In this document: piece by piece, positions 7,790 to 17,146 of the stretch
Layout of the letters: every line of letters begins with the position of its first letter
Numbering within the stretch: the first letter of the stretch is position 1
From: an uncultured Roseobacter sp.
GTDB taxonomy: Bacteria > Pseudomonadota > Alphaproteobacteria > Rhodobacterales > Rhodobacteraceae
DNA: 64,000 nucleotides
Direction of reading: 5' to 3'
Assembly (NCBI RefSeq): GCF_947492555.1
Contig: NZ_CANLNE010000005.1
Span: 59,229 to 123,228 of the forward strand
Program-made: the position numbers and the translations under genes
The notes under the pieces: generated by a model
Database searches by the model: none
What the model saw: only the letters and a program-made list of their open reading frames with translations
Told to the model about the DNA's origin: nothing

Positions 7790-9823
7790 ATGCACGCGAA
7801 GAAAGCGAAATCAGAAGGGGACATCAGCAACACTGACCATCTGGCCAGTGATGCGCATGCCGTTCTTGATCTGTTTTCGGGGGCGAGGAACCTATCGACC
7901 CCGGTCTGGGTCTATGATGTAGACAACTGCCGGGTCGTCTATGCGAATGCGCAGGCCTGCAAAATGTGGCAGGCAGAGAGCGAAGAAGACCTGTGTTCGC
8001 GAGATATGTCCAAGGGCATGTCCTCCACAGTCGCAAAAAGACTGAAGCAATACCAGGCCGATTTCATCGAGCGCCAGACAACGTTCCGCGAAATGTGGAC
8101 GCTCTATCCCAATGGAGAACCGGTCAGTTCCAGCGTCGCGTTTCGTGGGTTTCGCCTGCCAGACGGTCGGATGGCCATGCAGTGCGAAGTCCTTGAGCGG
8201 GCCAGCGATGAACCGGACAATCTGCGTAGCGCCGAAGCGCTGCTGCACACGGATGTAAAGATCGCCCTTTTCGAACTCGATGGTCCGGCGCTCTATATGA
8301 ACCCCGCGGCTCGCAACTCGATTGGCGGACCATCCAAGAGTTTCCAGCAACTCTTCGTCGATTCAAAAGACTATCACGTCATGATGTTCGAACTGGATGG
8401 CTCCGGCGAACATCGTATGGTCGCCAGGGTAACGACAGCATCGGGCAAACATTGGTTCGATTTGTCTGCGAAACTATGCAGCGATGCAGTTACCGGCCAA
8501 CCGGCGGTTTTGCTGACAGCCTTTGATGTGAGCGAGTTGAAAATTGCGCGAGACAAGGCACGCTACCTTGCGGACCGCGACCAGTTGACGGGATGCTATA
8601 ACCGGGCGTTCATGCACCGGCTTGTAGAAGATCTCGCCAACGCCAGTGAAGTGCGATGTACGCTGCTTTACTTTGACGTAGACCGGTTCAAGAACGTCAA
8701 CGATACATTCGGGCATGAAGCTGGCGACAACGTGTTGCGAGAGCTTGCCCTGCGCGCGCAACAGGTGATTGGCCCGGAGGATATCGTGGTGCGTCTGGGT
8801 GGTGATGAATTCGCCATTCTGCTTTACGAAGATGCGGATTACGTTCACGTCCACCAAAAAGCAAAGGTTCTGTTCTGCAATCTATCGGGACCTGTCAGAA
8901 TTGGCGCAACCAGCATTGACGTCAATGTCAGCATGGGAATTGCGGATTTTACTCCAGCGCAAACAGACTTTGAGTCTGCGCTGCGCCAGGCTGATATTGC
9001 GCTTTATCACTCCAAGCGCGAAGGGCGGAACAGATACACGATTTACACAAGCGAAATGGGTGCGGCCGCGCTAGACCGGGCCAGGTTCAAAACAGAGATT
9101 GAGTCCGCATTAAAGCAGCGTGATTTTGTTTTGCACTATCAACCCAGAATCGATCTTCGATCAGGCAATGTTGTCTCGATGGAAGGCCTGGTGCGTTGGA
9201 AGCACCCTGAAAAAGGTATTGTCGGCCCGGATAATTTCATCCCGATCTGTGAAGAAACGGGGCTGATCGACAGTCTTGGGCAACAAGTCTTGGAGATTGG
9301 ATTCGAGCAAGCAATGAAATGGCAGGATGCAGGTGAATACATGCATCTTTCGCTCAATATTTCTCCCCGCCAATTCGCTGACGAGCGGCTGACGGACATG
9401 TTGGCATCTTTTGCAAGAAAGCCCGGATTCCCAACCGACAGAATTGAGCTGGAAATCACTGAAAACGTTTTGATCGGCGATTTGGACGACATCGCATCCA
9501 AGCTGAAAACGATCACGGACATGGGGTACCGGATTGCCATTGATGATTTCGGGACCGGATACTCCAACCTATCGTATATTTCCCGAATTCCACTCAGTTG
9601 CATCAAGATCGATCAGTCGTTTGTCAGTCAGCTGCCAAAATCGGGCCCTATCATTCGTTTGATCCTCTCCCTCGGCAAGCAGATAGGCGCAACAATCGTC
9701 GCCGAGGGTGTCGAAACGCAGGATCAGTATGATTGGCTGTCGCGTCACCATTGCGATCAGATTCAGGGATTTTTCATCGCCCGCCCAGCTCCACTCGATG
9801 AACTTGGTGGTGACACCGGCTAG
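7790..9823 (+). CDS. PAS-GGDEF-EAL composite cyclic-di-GMP protein
   Basis: 677 soluble residues with no membrane segment. A PAS-like region spans roughly 25-140 and a second from 150-250. GGDEF 337-341 is an intact diguanylate cyclase signature. The EAL domain runs from about 435, where the signature glutamate lies in EGL (465-467) rather than EAL; ITEN and DDFGTG (585-590) are kept. The product-inhibition RxxD site upstream of GGDEF is replaced by GPED. Both cyclase and phosphodiesterase activity are possible, with the PAS domains choosing between them. Base composition is lower in GC than in most neighbours. Confidence 0.92.
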   Translation: MHAKKAKSEGDISNTDHLASDAHAVLDLFSGARNLSTPVWVYDVDNCRVVYANAQACKMWQAESEEDLCSRDMSKGMSSTVAKRLKQYQADFIERQTTFREMWTLYPNGEPVSSSVAFRGFRLPDGRMAMQCEVLERASDEPDNLRSAEALLHTDVKIALFELDGPALYMNPAARNSIGGPSKSFQQLFVDSKDYHVMMFELDGSGEHRMVARVTTASGKHWFDLSAKLCSDAVTGQPAVLLTAFDVSELKIARDKARYLADRDQLTGCYNRAFMHRLVEDLANASEVRCTLLYFDVDRFKNVNDTFGHEAGDNVLRELALRAQQVIGPEDIVVRLGGDEFAILLYEDADYVHVHQKAKVLFCNLSGPVRIGATSIDVNVSMGIADFTPAQTDFESALRQADIALYHSKREGRNRYTIYTSEMGAAALDRARFKTEIESALKQRDFVLHYQPRIDLRSGNVVSMEGLVRWKHPEKGIVGPDNFIPICEETGLIDSLGQQVLEIGFEQAMKWQDAGEYMHLSLNISPRQFADERLTDMLASFARKPGFPTDRIELEITENVLIGDLDDIASKLKTITDMGYRIAIDDFGTGYSNLSYISRIPLSCIKIDQSFVSQLPKSGPIIRLILSLGKQIGATIVAEGVETQDQYDWLSRHHCDQIQGFFIARPAPLDELGGDTG

Positions 9824-9985
9824 TGCTGTGAAGGGGTGCAAACAATAGCAGGTTGGATGCCAAACTCTCTATGTCGTCAGGATCAGTCAGGGCCGATCCC
9901 GCTGGCAAATACTGCGCACATTTCGTGAAGGATGAATGCTCGATATTGAGCGCGCGATGATGGTTCCTGTGGCTGGCGCAGCACG

Positions 9986-11113
9986 TCATAAACCGCGAAT
10001 GTATCCTAAGTTGTCGTCCAGCAGAATTGCATTGGCCGCACTGCCTACGACAAATCGGCCTGCTGTACCGGGTTGAGGCAAGACTTGCGCAGGAAACAAC
10101 GTCGCCATGGCAAAGGCCCTTTCTTTCGGTATCCCCAGGTTTTCGACAAGTATGGAAAGGGCGTGAGAAAGCTCCAGATCAGCGCCGGCAAGGGTGCCGT
10201 CTTCCAGCGTCAATTGGCCGTTCTGCCGCAGAATGCGGCGTCCGTTCAGTTTGAGTTCAGTGATGTCGGAACCGACCGTGGACATCGCATCGGTAACAAG
10301 AAAGATGTTTCCGGGTCCCTGCTTTGACGAAAGAGCGACACGCATGCTGGCCTGATGGACATGAATGTCGTCTGCGATCATTCCGGCCGAAATGGTCGAG
10401 GTGTGCAGTGTGGCTCCAACCAGTCCCGGCTCCCGGTTGCCCATCTGGCTCATGGCGTTAAAGAGATGCGTGACGCAGCATGCGCCCGCCTCAAAAGCGG
10501 CCTCCGCGTCCGCCATGGTACAATCCGTGTGGCCCAAAGAGACGATGACCCCGGCTTCGGAGAGCCGTGCGATCTGGTTGCAAGTCACGTTTTCAGGGGC
10601 AACGGTCAGCATAACATTCGCCAGGCGCTTTGCTGTTTCCACAAGAAAGGCTTCGTCGCTATCGGTCATCGGACGTATCAATTCCGGATCATGCGCGCCT
10701 TTCCGAGCCACGGATAAATGTGGACCTTCCAGGTGGATACCGATGATCCCGGGCATTTTATGCTCAATGGCGGCCTCGACGGCCTCCACCGCGGCACGTG
10801 TACGCGACGGCGTATCTGTAATCAGGGTCGGCAGGAGCGCGCGCGTCCCCGTGGTTGCATGCGCCTCTGCAATTGCTCTCAGGCCGTCGGCTGAGGTTTC
10901 ATCGTTGAACATCACCCCGCCGCCGCCGTTTGCCTGTAAATCCACAAACCCTGGCAGGATTGTTCCGCCGGACAACTCCTCTATCTCGAACGCGGCGGGA
11001 ACGCTTTCGGCGGGGACAATTCCGCAAAAAACGTCACCTTCCAACAGGAAAGCTTTTCCTTCATGAAGCTGCTTTCCGTCAAAAACATCCGCCCCTGTCA
11101 GCGCCCGGTTCAT
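9986..11113 (-). CDS. nagA: N-acetylglucosamine-6-phosphate deacetylase
   Basis: 375 residues. Removes acetate from GlcNAc-6-phosphate to give glucosamine-6-phosphate. Metal and catalytic motifs of the amidohydrolase fold are visible: HLEGPHL, a histidine in SLGHTDC, CVTHLFNAMS, and the catalytic aspartate in LVTDAMSTVG. The ATG at 11113 overlaps the TGA of the upstream SIS gene by one base (TGATG), so translation is coupled; a TTG one codon earlier is less likely. It is the last gene of a four-gene amino-sugar operon. Confidence 0.95.
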   Translation of the reverse strand: MNRALTGADVFDGKQLHEGKAFLLEGDVFCGIVPAESVPAAFEIEELSGGTILPGFVDLQANGGGGVMFNDETSADGLRAIAEAHATTGTRALLPTLITDTPSRTRAAVEAVEAAIEHKMPGIIGIHLEGPHLSVARKGAHDPELIRPMTDSDEAFLVETAKRLANVMLTVAPENVTCNQIARLSEAGVIVSLGHTDCTMADAEAAFEAGACCVTHLFNAMSQMGNREPGLVGATLHTSTISAGMIADDIHVHQASMRVALSSKQGPGNIFLVTDAMSTVGSDITELKLNGRRILRQNGQLTLEDGTLAGADLELSHALSILVENLGIPKERAFAMATLFPAQVLPQPGTAGRFVVGSAANAILLDDNLGYIRGL

Positions 11114-12141
11114 CAAATTGTTTCCGTTACTTTCTTGAGATGCCGTGGCTCATCTGGATTCATCCCGCGGGAGAGGGCCACCTGTTCGACCATCGCGTAG
11201 AATGAAACGATGAGAGAGATGGGATCAAGCAAAGGATGCGCAGTGCGTACGCAGGGTAAGCTGGCAGCATGAGTGGCTTGGTCGGATGTCACGAAAACCG
11301 ACGCGCCCTTGCCCGCAATTTGGTCGGCCACTTCCACAAGGGAGGTTTCGGCCTGATCAGCCGCAGTCAGAGCGAGGACGGGAAATTCTTGGTCAACGAT
11401 GGAGACCGGGCCGTGCAACACTTCTGCTGATGAGTAGGATTCTGCATGCAACTGGCACGTTTCTTTGAACTTGAGGGCCGCTTCGTTCGAGATGGCCAGC
11501 ACTGGTCCGCGCCCGAGACAGAAAAGCGATTGTCGTGATGTAATCTCTGCACCCAATGCGCCCCAGTCCATCTGGGTTGCATGTTCCAGCATCTCTGGCA
11601 GGGCGTGAAGGGCTTGCAACAGTATCGTGTCTTTCTGCCATTCAGCCAACAGCCATATCGCGGAGACAGCAGAGGTTACAAAGGTTTTTGTCGCCGCCAC
11701 GCTCAGTTCAGCGCCGGCGTGTAGATCGATAGTGTGAGTACTTACCCTGGCAAGGTCGCTGTCCGTGTGATTGGTGAGGGCAATACTCAGCGCACTCTGA
11801 CTGGTCGCCATCATGGCCAATCGAACGATATCGGGACTTTTACCCGATTGTGACACTGCAAGGCATGCACACCGTGACAGCGAAAGCTCACGGTCGTAAA
11901 TTGAGGATACCGACGGACCAACGGACGCAACCGGAATACCGGCTACGAGCTCGCAGGCATATTTGAAATAGGTCGCTGCGTGATCGGAAGATCCTCGTGC
12001 AACCGAAATCATGAAGAGAGGATCAGCCGCGCGCAGCGCGTTTGCCGCAGCCTCTATGGAGGACGCCCCTTTTGTCAGGAGTGCATCAACCGCAGCGGGG
12101 ATTTCAAGAATCTCCCGTCGCATATGTGTTTGGGCAGACAT
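11113..12141 (-). CDS. SIS-domain glucosamine-6-phosphate deaminase/isomerase-like protein (NagB-II type)
   Basis: 342 residues made of two SIS sugar-isomerase domains, like the C-terminal half of GlmS but without the glutaminase domain. Phosphosugar-binding loops include ARGSSDHAATYFKYA and AVSQSGKSPDIV; the ESYSSAEVLHGP segment is typical. In a cluster with nagA and no classical nagB, the likely job is converting glucosamine-6-phosphate to fructose-6-phosphate plus ammonia. AAGGA precedes the ATG by seven bases. It lies two bases after the GntR gene. Confidence 0.87.
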   Translation of the reverse strand: MSAQTHMRREILEIPAAVDALLTKGASSIEAAANALRAADPLFMISVARGSSDHAATYFKYACELVAGIPVASVGPSVSSIYDRELSLSRCACLAVSQSGKSPDIVRLAMMATSQSALSIALTNHTDSDLARVSTHTIDLHAGAELSVAATKTFVTSAVSAIWLLAEWQKDTILLQALHALPEMLEHATQMDWGALGAEITSRQSLFCLGRGPVLAISNEAALKFKETCQLHAESYSSAEVLHGPVSIVDQEFPVLALTAADQAETSLVEVADQIAGKGASVFVTSDQATHAASLPCVRTAHPLLDPISLIVSFYAMVEQVALSRGMNPDEPRHLKKVTETI

Positions 12142-12143
12142 GG

Positions 12144-12902
12144 TTATTCCTTGGATAGCCTGAGTTCGGCAACAAAATTGTAGGAGTCGCCGCGATAGAT
12201 CGATTGCGTGAATTCCGCGACGCGCCCGGAGGCAAGGTAGGAGGTACGTTCAATCCGCAGGCCCGCGTCCCCCGGTGAAACGGCGAGCAGTTCAGCATCC
12301 GCCGAAGCAAGATTGATCGCAGAAATTTTCTGGAGCGCCCGAACAGGCCGATGCCCGTCCAGCTCCAGCGTTTCATAAAGCGAGGTCTCGACCGCCAGCG
12401 GGTTGGGCAGGATATCCGTGGGCAGGGAGGCCCGCTCAATGGCGATGGGCTCGCCATCCGCCATGCGCAATCGCGTGATACGCGCCACGGACTCCTCCGA
12501 AGACAGGGCCAGAGAGGTCATTTCATCCGGTGACGGCATGAAGAGACCGCGCTCCAGCCAGCGGGAGGTCGAAGCCTTCCCCCGCCGTTCCATGTCTTCC
12601 GAGAAAGACGTCAGCCGGGACAGTTTCTGTTCGATCCGTTCAGGCTTGGAGGAGATGAAAGAGCCGGAGCCCTGTCTCTGAACAATGGTGCCGTCTTCTG
12701 CCAAGGATTGGATCGCCTTGCGCACGGTCACGCGCGAGAAATCCGTGATGGAGGCTATTTCGCGCTCGGGGGGCAGGGGGCTGCCCGGCGGCAGAATGCC
12801 CTTGGACACGCCCTCGCTCAAACGCTGACGCAGCTGAACGTACCTTGGCCCGCCGTCATGGCGAAACCAATCCGTGGGCTCGAGGAAATCGGCAACGCTC
12901 AT
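12144..12902 (-). CDS. GntR/HutC-family transcriptional regulator of amino-sugar genes
   Basis: 252 residues from the ATG at 12902, which overlaps the upstream kinase stop (ATGA). The N-terminal winged helix spans about 20-85 (PPEREIASITDFSRVTVRKA, DGTIVQRQGSGSFI). It is followed by a UbiC-type effector domain ending ...FTQSIYRGDSYNFVAEL, as in NagR/YvoA, which sense GlcN-6-P or GlcNAc-6-P. A longer reading frame upstream (to 13109) is antisense-like and adds no domain. The expected operators are the paired ATACC repeats in the divergent promoter region. Confidence 0.92.
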   Translation of the reverse strand: MSVADFLEPTDWFRHDGGPRYVQLRQRLSEGVSKGILPPGSPLPPEREIASITDFSRVTVRKAIQSLAEDGTIVQRQGSGSFISSKPERIEQKLSRLTSFSEDMERRGKASTSRWLERGLFMPSPDEMTSLALSSEESVARITRLRMADGEPIAIERASLPTDILPNPLAVETSLYETLELDGHRPVRALQKISAINLASADAELLAVSPGDAGLRIERTSYLASGRVAEFTQSIYRGDSYNFVAELRLSKE

Positions 12903-13792
12903 GACGCTTCCCCCATGCTTTGCAGATGCTGCTGCGCCAGGTGCAGCGCACCATCCAGCGCAGAACCGGCGGGTGGATGAATGTGTTTTCTGAACCCTGC
13001 GTCGATATACGGTTCGTAGTGTGGGCCGACGCCTCCCGCGAGACAGAGTTTGTCGCCATCCTTCAGGCCCACCGCCCCAATACAGGTGTTCAGGTACTCT
13101 GCGCCCCATTTCATCAGGGTCAGCGCGTTTGGATCATCCTGCCGGGCGGCCTCGACCACCATGGGCGCAAAACTGGCATAATCGCCCGGCGCGGCATTTT
13201 TAGTGAATTGTACAATCTCGTTCGGTGCGTCGTTGAAATGCGCCAGAAGGGCGGCGGTGAGGCCTGAATGCTCCACAAGCCCGTCCTGTGCAAGCATCGT
13301 GCGGCGCAAGGCGTTGTGGCCCAGCCACCCACCGGATGCCTGGTCGGCCAGATCGTGACCCCAGCCTCCAAAATATCGCACTGCATCGCGGGATCGCGAC
13401 GCGACGATTGTTCCGGTGCCGATCGCGGCCAACATCCCGTCTTCATCCTTCAGGGCACCTGTGAGGGACGTGATCCGGTCATCCGTCACGGCGGTATCTC
13501 TGAAAGGCATCGCAGCAGCGACCGATGCAGCATCCGAGGCGTCCATCACGCCCGCCAGGCCCAAATGTGCGATGCAGTTCTTTTGCCACCCCTCCGCGAG
13601 CCCTGCGGTTGATGCGACGGCCTGCAGGGCAGACAAGATGTTTCTCAGTGTTGCGTCCGGGTTGGTTGCAAAGTTCGCGGGGCCACCGGGCACCTCGCTT
13701 ATCCGCGCGCCGTCTGGAGCGGCAACAGCGACCCGACAGCCGGTTCCGCCACCATCAACGCCCACCAGGAAATATGCCGAGTTCATACGCAT
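12899..13792 (-). CDS. BadF/BadG-family N-acetylglucosamine (or MurNAc) kinase
   Basis: 297 residues of the ASKHA fold: the phosphate-1 loop GVDGGGTGCRVAV near residue 8, a second loop at ALKDEDGMLAAIGTGTI, and the adenosine motif LCLAGGVGPHYEPY. BadF-type kinases include GlcNAc kinases and the dual GlcNAc/MurNAc kinase MurK of Clostridium acetobutylicum. Because murQ lies just across the divergent promoter, phosphorylation of both sugars is plausible. It is the first gene of the minus-strand operon. Its start codon abuts one copy of the operator-like repeat. Confidence 0.87.
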   Translation of the reverse strand: MRMNSAYFLVGVDGGGTGCRVAVAAPDGARISEVPGGPANFATNPDATLRNILSALQAVASTAGLAEGWQKNCIAHLGLAGVMDASDAASVAAAMPFRDTAVTDDRITSLTGALKDEDGMLAAIGTGTIVASRSRDAVRYFGGWGHDLADQASGGWLGHNALRRTMLAQDGLVEHSGLTAALLAHFNDAPNEIVQFTKNAAPGDYASFAPMVVEAARQDDPNALTLMKWGAEYLNTCIGAVGLKDGDKLCLAGGVGPHYEPYIDAGFRKHIHPPAGSALDGALHLAQQHLQSMGEAS

Positions 13793-13817
13793 AGAATACC
13801 TATATCATACCTTTTGG
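13791..13817 (-). promoter_or_regulatory. Operator-like repeat, copy 1 (kinase side)
   Basis: A 27-bp AT-rich element with two ATACC half-sites (AATACCTA, then ATACCTTTTG) spaced 11 bases apart. It touches the start codon of the kinase gene. A mirror-image copy lies at 13902-13928; 22 of 27 positions agree after reverse complementing. Its position and the neighbouring GntR/HutC gene suggest a binding site for that regulator, whose family often uses GGTATA-type half-sites. Confidence 0.65.
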
Positions 13818-13901
13818 CAGATACAACATCCAATTAGAAACCAAAATAGGGTTTATCAGATGATTTTTTAATCATATCTTAATAGCTAAATAAATTGGTA
13901 G

Positions 13902-13928
13902 ACAAAAGGTATTACTTAGGTATTATAT
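13902..13928 (+). promoter_or_regulatory. Operator-like repeat, copy 2 (murQ side)
   Basis: Inverted copy of the 13791-13817 element: AAAAGGTATT followed by TAGGTATTATAT. It lies 22 bp before the GTG start of murQ. Two mirrored sites about 110 bp apart across a divergent promoter would let one regulator control both operons, perhaps with looping. The regulator is inferred, not shown. Confidence 0.65.
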
Positions 13929-13950
13929 CCGGAAATCTGGGGAGTCGAAC

Positions 13951-14850
13951 GTGCAAACTCATACGTCTCAAGGCAATCGCGGCGCAGCAATAGATCAGTT
14001 GTCTGAACGTGATGCGATGTCTGCAATGCTTACCTCGCATATTGCCGCTTTGGAGGCGGCGCGGTCAGCGATTGCCGATATCTCTGCCGCCAGTGCTCTG
14101 GTCGCGCGCACCGTTGCGGCCGGAGGGACAGTGCACTACGCCGCCGCTGGAAGCTCCGGGCTGATGGCGCTGGCAGACGCTTGCGAGCTGCCCGGCACGT
14201 TCCAGATATCGCCCGGTCAAATACGTATCCACATGGCTGGAGGGGTGCCCGCGGAGGGCGTGATGTCCGGTAGCACAGAGGACGACCGCGAGGACGCAGC
14301 GCGCGCCGCAAGTGCCGTCGATCAAAATGATGTAGCAATCGTCGTGAGTGCGAGTGGCACCACGCCCTATGCGCTCGCTTTTGCTGAGGCCGCTTGCACA
14401 CGCGGCGTGTCTGTCATCGGGATCGCAAATACCGCCAATTCCGCGCTGCTGGCGGCGTCAGACGTTGCCATTTCGCTCAACACTGCACCAGAGGTGGTCG
14501 AGGGTTCAACGCGGCTCGCGGCAGGCACCGCGCAGAAGGCTGTCCTGAATATGATTTCTACGCAGGTCGGCGTGCTGCTCGGACATGTGCATGACGGCCT
14601 GATGATCAACCTGAACCCCGACAACATCAAGCTGCGGCAGCGGGCGTCCGATATCGTGTCACGCATTGCGTGTGTTGCCGCCGATGATGCGGATGAGGCC
14701 CTGAGAATGACGGGATATAACGCGAAACTTGCGACTCTTGTCGCTGCCGGGGCAGGTTTGAGCGAGGCGAAGGCCCTGTTGACCCAGAACCGGGGACACC
14801 TGCGCGCTTGTCTACGTGATATCGCGCCAAGAACAAAACCCAACACATGA
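13951..14850 (+). CDS. murQ: N-acetylmuramic acid 6-phosphate etherase
   Basis: 299 residues, the usual family length. Cleaves the D-lactyl ether of MurNAc-6-phosphate to give GlcNAc-6-phosphate, which feeds nagA. Conserved stretches: AAGSSGLMALADACELPGTF with the sugar-phosphate loop and a catalytic-region glutamate, MSGSTEDDREDA, and EGSTRLAAGTAQKAVLNM. The start is a GTG preceded by GGGGAG at seven bases. It is the first gene of the plus-strand arm, directly upstream of a sugar ABC transporter, which links that transporter to peptidoglycan amino sugars. Confidence 0.94.
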   Translation: MQTHTSQGNRGAAIDQLSERDAMSAMLTSHIAALEAARSAIADISAASALVARTVAAGGTVHYAAAGSSGLMALADACELPGTFQISPGQIRIHMAGGVPAEGVMSGSTEDDREDAARAASAVDQNDVAIVVSASGTTPYALAFAEAACTRGVSVIGIANTANSALLAASDVAISLNTAPEVVEGSTRLAAGTAQKAVLNMISTQVGVLLGHVHDGLMINLNPDNIKLRQRASDIVSRIACVAADDADEALRMTGYNAKLATLVAAGAGLSEAKALLTQNRGHLRACLRDIAPRTKPNT

Positions 14851-14872
14851 TTTTAATCCAAGGGAGAAACCA

Positions 14873-16129
14873 ATGAAAACCAATACATTAAAGGGCGTTC
14901 TGCTGGCAACCACGCTGCTGGGTGCCACCGCGGCCACCGCACAACAGGCGGAGCTGACCATCGAAAGCTGGCGCAATGATGATCTGGCGATCTGGCAAGA
15001 CAAGATCATTCCGGCCTTCGAGGCCGAGCACCCGGACATCAAGGTGAAATTCACGCCCTCTGCTCCCGCCGAATATAATGCCGTGCTCAACTCCAAGCTG
15101 GACGCGGGCTCTGCCGGTGACATCATCACCTGCCGTCCTTTCGATGCCTCATTGGCGCTCTATGAGGCCGGTCATCTGGCCGATCTGAGCGGCATGGAGG
15201 GCATGTCGAATTTTTCCGACGTGGCGAAATCGGGTTGGTCCACGGATGATGGCGGCGCCACCTATTGTGTGCCGATGGCCTCGGTGATCCACGGTTTCAT
15301 CTACAATAAGGACGCCTTTGAAGAGGTTGGCGTCGCGGTGCCGCAGACCGAAGAGGAATTCTTTGCGGTCCTTGAGGCATTCAAGCAGGACGGCAACTAC
15401 ATCCCGATGGCCATGGGCACGAATGACCAATGGGAAGCGGCGACCATGGGGTACAACAACATCGGTCCGAACTACTGGAAGGGCGAAGAGGGGCGGAATG
15501 CCCTGATCGCCGGGAACCAGAAGCTGACAGATGAAGGCTGGGTCGCGCCCTATCGCCAACTGGCAAAGTGGGGCGACTATATGGGTGACGGCTATGAGGC
15601 GCAGACCTACCCCGACAGCCAGAACATCTTTACGCTGGGGCGCGCGGCGATCTATCCGGCGGGCAGCTGGGAAATCTCCGGCTTCAACGCCCAGGCGGAT
15701 TTCGAGATGGGTGCCTTCAACCCGCCCGTCCAGAGTGCGGGCGATACCTGCTACATCTCCGATCACACGGATATCGGCATCGGCATGAACGCGGCGACGG
15801 ACAGCTCCGAGGCGGCAAAAACCTTCCTCAACTGGGTTGCCTCGTCGGAGTTCTCTACCATCTTCGCCAATGCGCTACCGGGCTTCTTCCCGCTGTCGAA
15901 CGCTGCCGTGGAGCTTGAGGACCCGCTGGCACAGGAGTTTATTTCCTGGCGTGACACATGTGAAAGCTCGATCCGCTCGACCTATCAGATCCTGTCGCGC
16001 GGCACGCCGAACCTTGAGAACGAAACCTGGAATGCCTCCGTTGCGGTGATCAAGGGGGATGAAAGCCCTGAGGACGCCGGCAAACGTCTGCAGGACGGGC
16101 TGGCCAGCTGGTACGCGCCGCAGCAGTAA
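14873..16129 (+). CDS. Sugar ABC transporter substrate-binding protein (SBP_bac_1 family)
   Basis: 418 residues with a clean signal peptide (MKTNTLKGVLLATTLLGATA, cut near ATAQQ) and the extracellular solute-binding fold of family 1 (maltose-binding type). The ATG at 14873 is preceded by AGGGAG; upstream in-frame codons lie inside the end of murQ and are not used. Following murQ, it is a candidate binder of MurNAc, GlcNAc or muropeptide-derived sugars in the periplasm. A hairpin after the stop may keep this message in excess over the permease messages. Confidence 0.92.
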   Translation: MKTNTLKGVLLATTLLGATAATAQQAELTIESWRNDDLAIWQDKIIPAFEAEHPDIKVKFTPSAPAEYNAVLNSKLDAGSAGDIITCRPFDASLALYEAGHLADLSGMEGMSNFSDVAKSGWSTDDGGATYCVPMASVIHGFIYNKDAFEEVGVAVPQTEEEFFAVLEAFKQDGNYIPMAMGTNDQWEAATMGYNNIGPNYWKGEEGRNALIAGNQKLTDEGWVAPYRQLAKWGDYMGDGYEAQTYPDSQNIFTLGRAAIYPAGSWEISGFNAQADFEMGAFNPPVQSAGDTCYISDHTDIGIGMNAATDSSEAAKTFLNWVASSEFSTIFANALPGFFPLSNAAVELEDPLAQEFISWRDTCESSIRSTYQILSRGTPNLENETWNASVAVIKGDESPEDAGKRLQDGLASWYAPQQ

Positions 16130-16146
16130 CGCGCTCTGCCAAGAAA

Positions 16147-16173
16147 CTCCGGGCGACATGCGTGCGCCCGGAG
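16147..16173 (+). terminator. Intercistronic hairpin after the binding-protein gene
   Basis: CTCCGGGCG and CGCCCGGAG form a perfect 9-bp stem around a 9-base loop, between the binding-protein stop and the first permease gene. There is no U-run, so it is more likely a partial terminator or mRNA-stabilising structure than a full stop. Confidence 0.6.
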
Positions 16174-16212
16174 ACCTATAGTATTCTCCCCACATCGCCC
16201 AGGAGACGGCCC

Positions 16213-17136
16213 ATGGCTGCGCCTTCAAAGCAAAAAACCAGATGGCATATCGCCGTTTTCCTGGCGCCCGCCGTGCTGGTCTATACGGCGGTGATGATCT
16301 ATCCGCTCTTCAACACCCTGCGGTTGTCGCTCTATTCCGAGATCGATCAGGAGCGCATCTGGGTCGGGCTGCAGAACTTTCGCACCCTCTTTGGGGATGC
16401 GATCTGGTCTGACCAATTCTGGAACGCGCTGGCCAATAACGGATGGTTCTTTCTCATCCACATGCTGGTGCAAAACCCGATCGGCATTGCGCTGGCCGCG
16501 ATCCTGTCGTCACCCCGGCTTAGGTTTTCCGCGTTCTACCGTTCTGCGATCTTTATCCCGACCATCCTGTCCTTTGTCATCGTCGGCTTTGCCTGGAAAC
16601 TGATCCTTTCACCGATCTGGGGCATTGCACCCGGCATGCTGGATGCGATTGGGCTGAAGTTCCTTTACCAGCCCTGGCTGGGCAAGGAGGAATACGCGCT
16701 GACAACGCTGAGCCTGGTGTCCGTCTGGCAGTACGTGGGCATCCCGATGATGCTGATCTATGCCGCGCTTCTGTCTATCCCGGATGAAATCCTTGAGGCG
16801 GGGGAGTGTGACGGGATTACCGGCATGGCGGCGTTCTGGAAGATCAAACTGCCGCTCATTCTACCCTCCATTGGTATCATTTCAGTGCTGACCTTCGTGG
16901 CGAATTTCAACGCCTTTGACCTGATCTATGCCGCGCAGGGCGCGCTCGCCGGGCCGGATTTCAGCACGGATATTCTGGGCACCTTCATGTACCGCACCTT
17001 CTTTGGGTTTCAGTTGCAGCTGGGCGATCCGCACATGGGGTCCGCCATCGCGTCGGCCATGTTCGGGATCATTCTGATTGGCGTCTGCATCTACCTCTTC
17101 GGCATCCAGCGCCGCCTGCGCAACTACCAGTTCTAG
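16213..17136 (+). CDS. Sugar ABC transporter permease 1 (MalF/UgpA type)
   Basis: 307 residues with six predicted membrane segments (first at HIAVFLAPAVLVYTAVMIYP). The cytoplasmic coupling loop reads EAGECDGITGMAAFWKIKLP. The ATG at 16213 has AGGAGA upstream; the longer frame from 16162 covers the intercistronic hairpin. It pairs with the next gene as the heterodimeric channel. Confidence 0.93.
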   Translation: MAAPSKQKTRWHIAVFLAPAVLVYTAVMIYPLFNTLRLSLYSEIDQERIWVGLQNFRTLFGDAIWSDQFWNALANNGWFFLIHMLVQNPIGIALAAILSSPRLRFSAFYRSAIFIPTILSFVIVGFAWKLILSPIWGIAPGMLDAIGLKFLYQPWLGKEEYALTTLSLVSVWQYVGIPMMLIYAALLSIPDEILEAGECDGITGMAAFWKIKLPLILPSIGIISVLTFVANFNAFDLIYAAQGALAGPDFSTDILGTFMYRTFFGFQLQLGDPHMGSAIASAMFGIILIGVCIYLFGIQRRLRNYQF

Positions 17137-17146
17137 GGGTGAGACG

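Noticed and set aside
13793..13950. Signs of a mobile element in the AT-rich gap between the kinase gene and murQ
   Set aside because: No transposase, terminal repeats or target duplication; the AT-rich sequence and repeats are better explained as promoters and operators.
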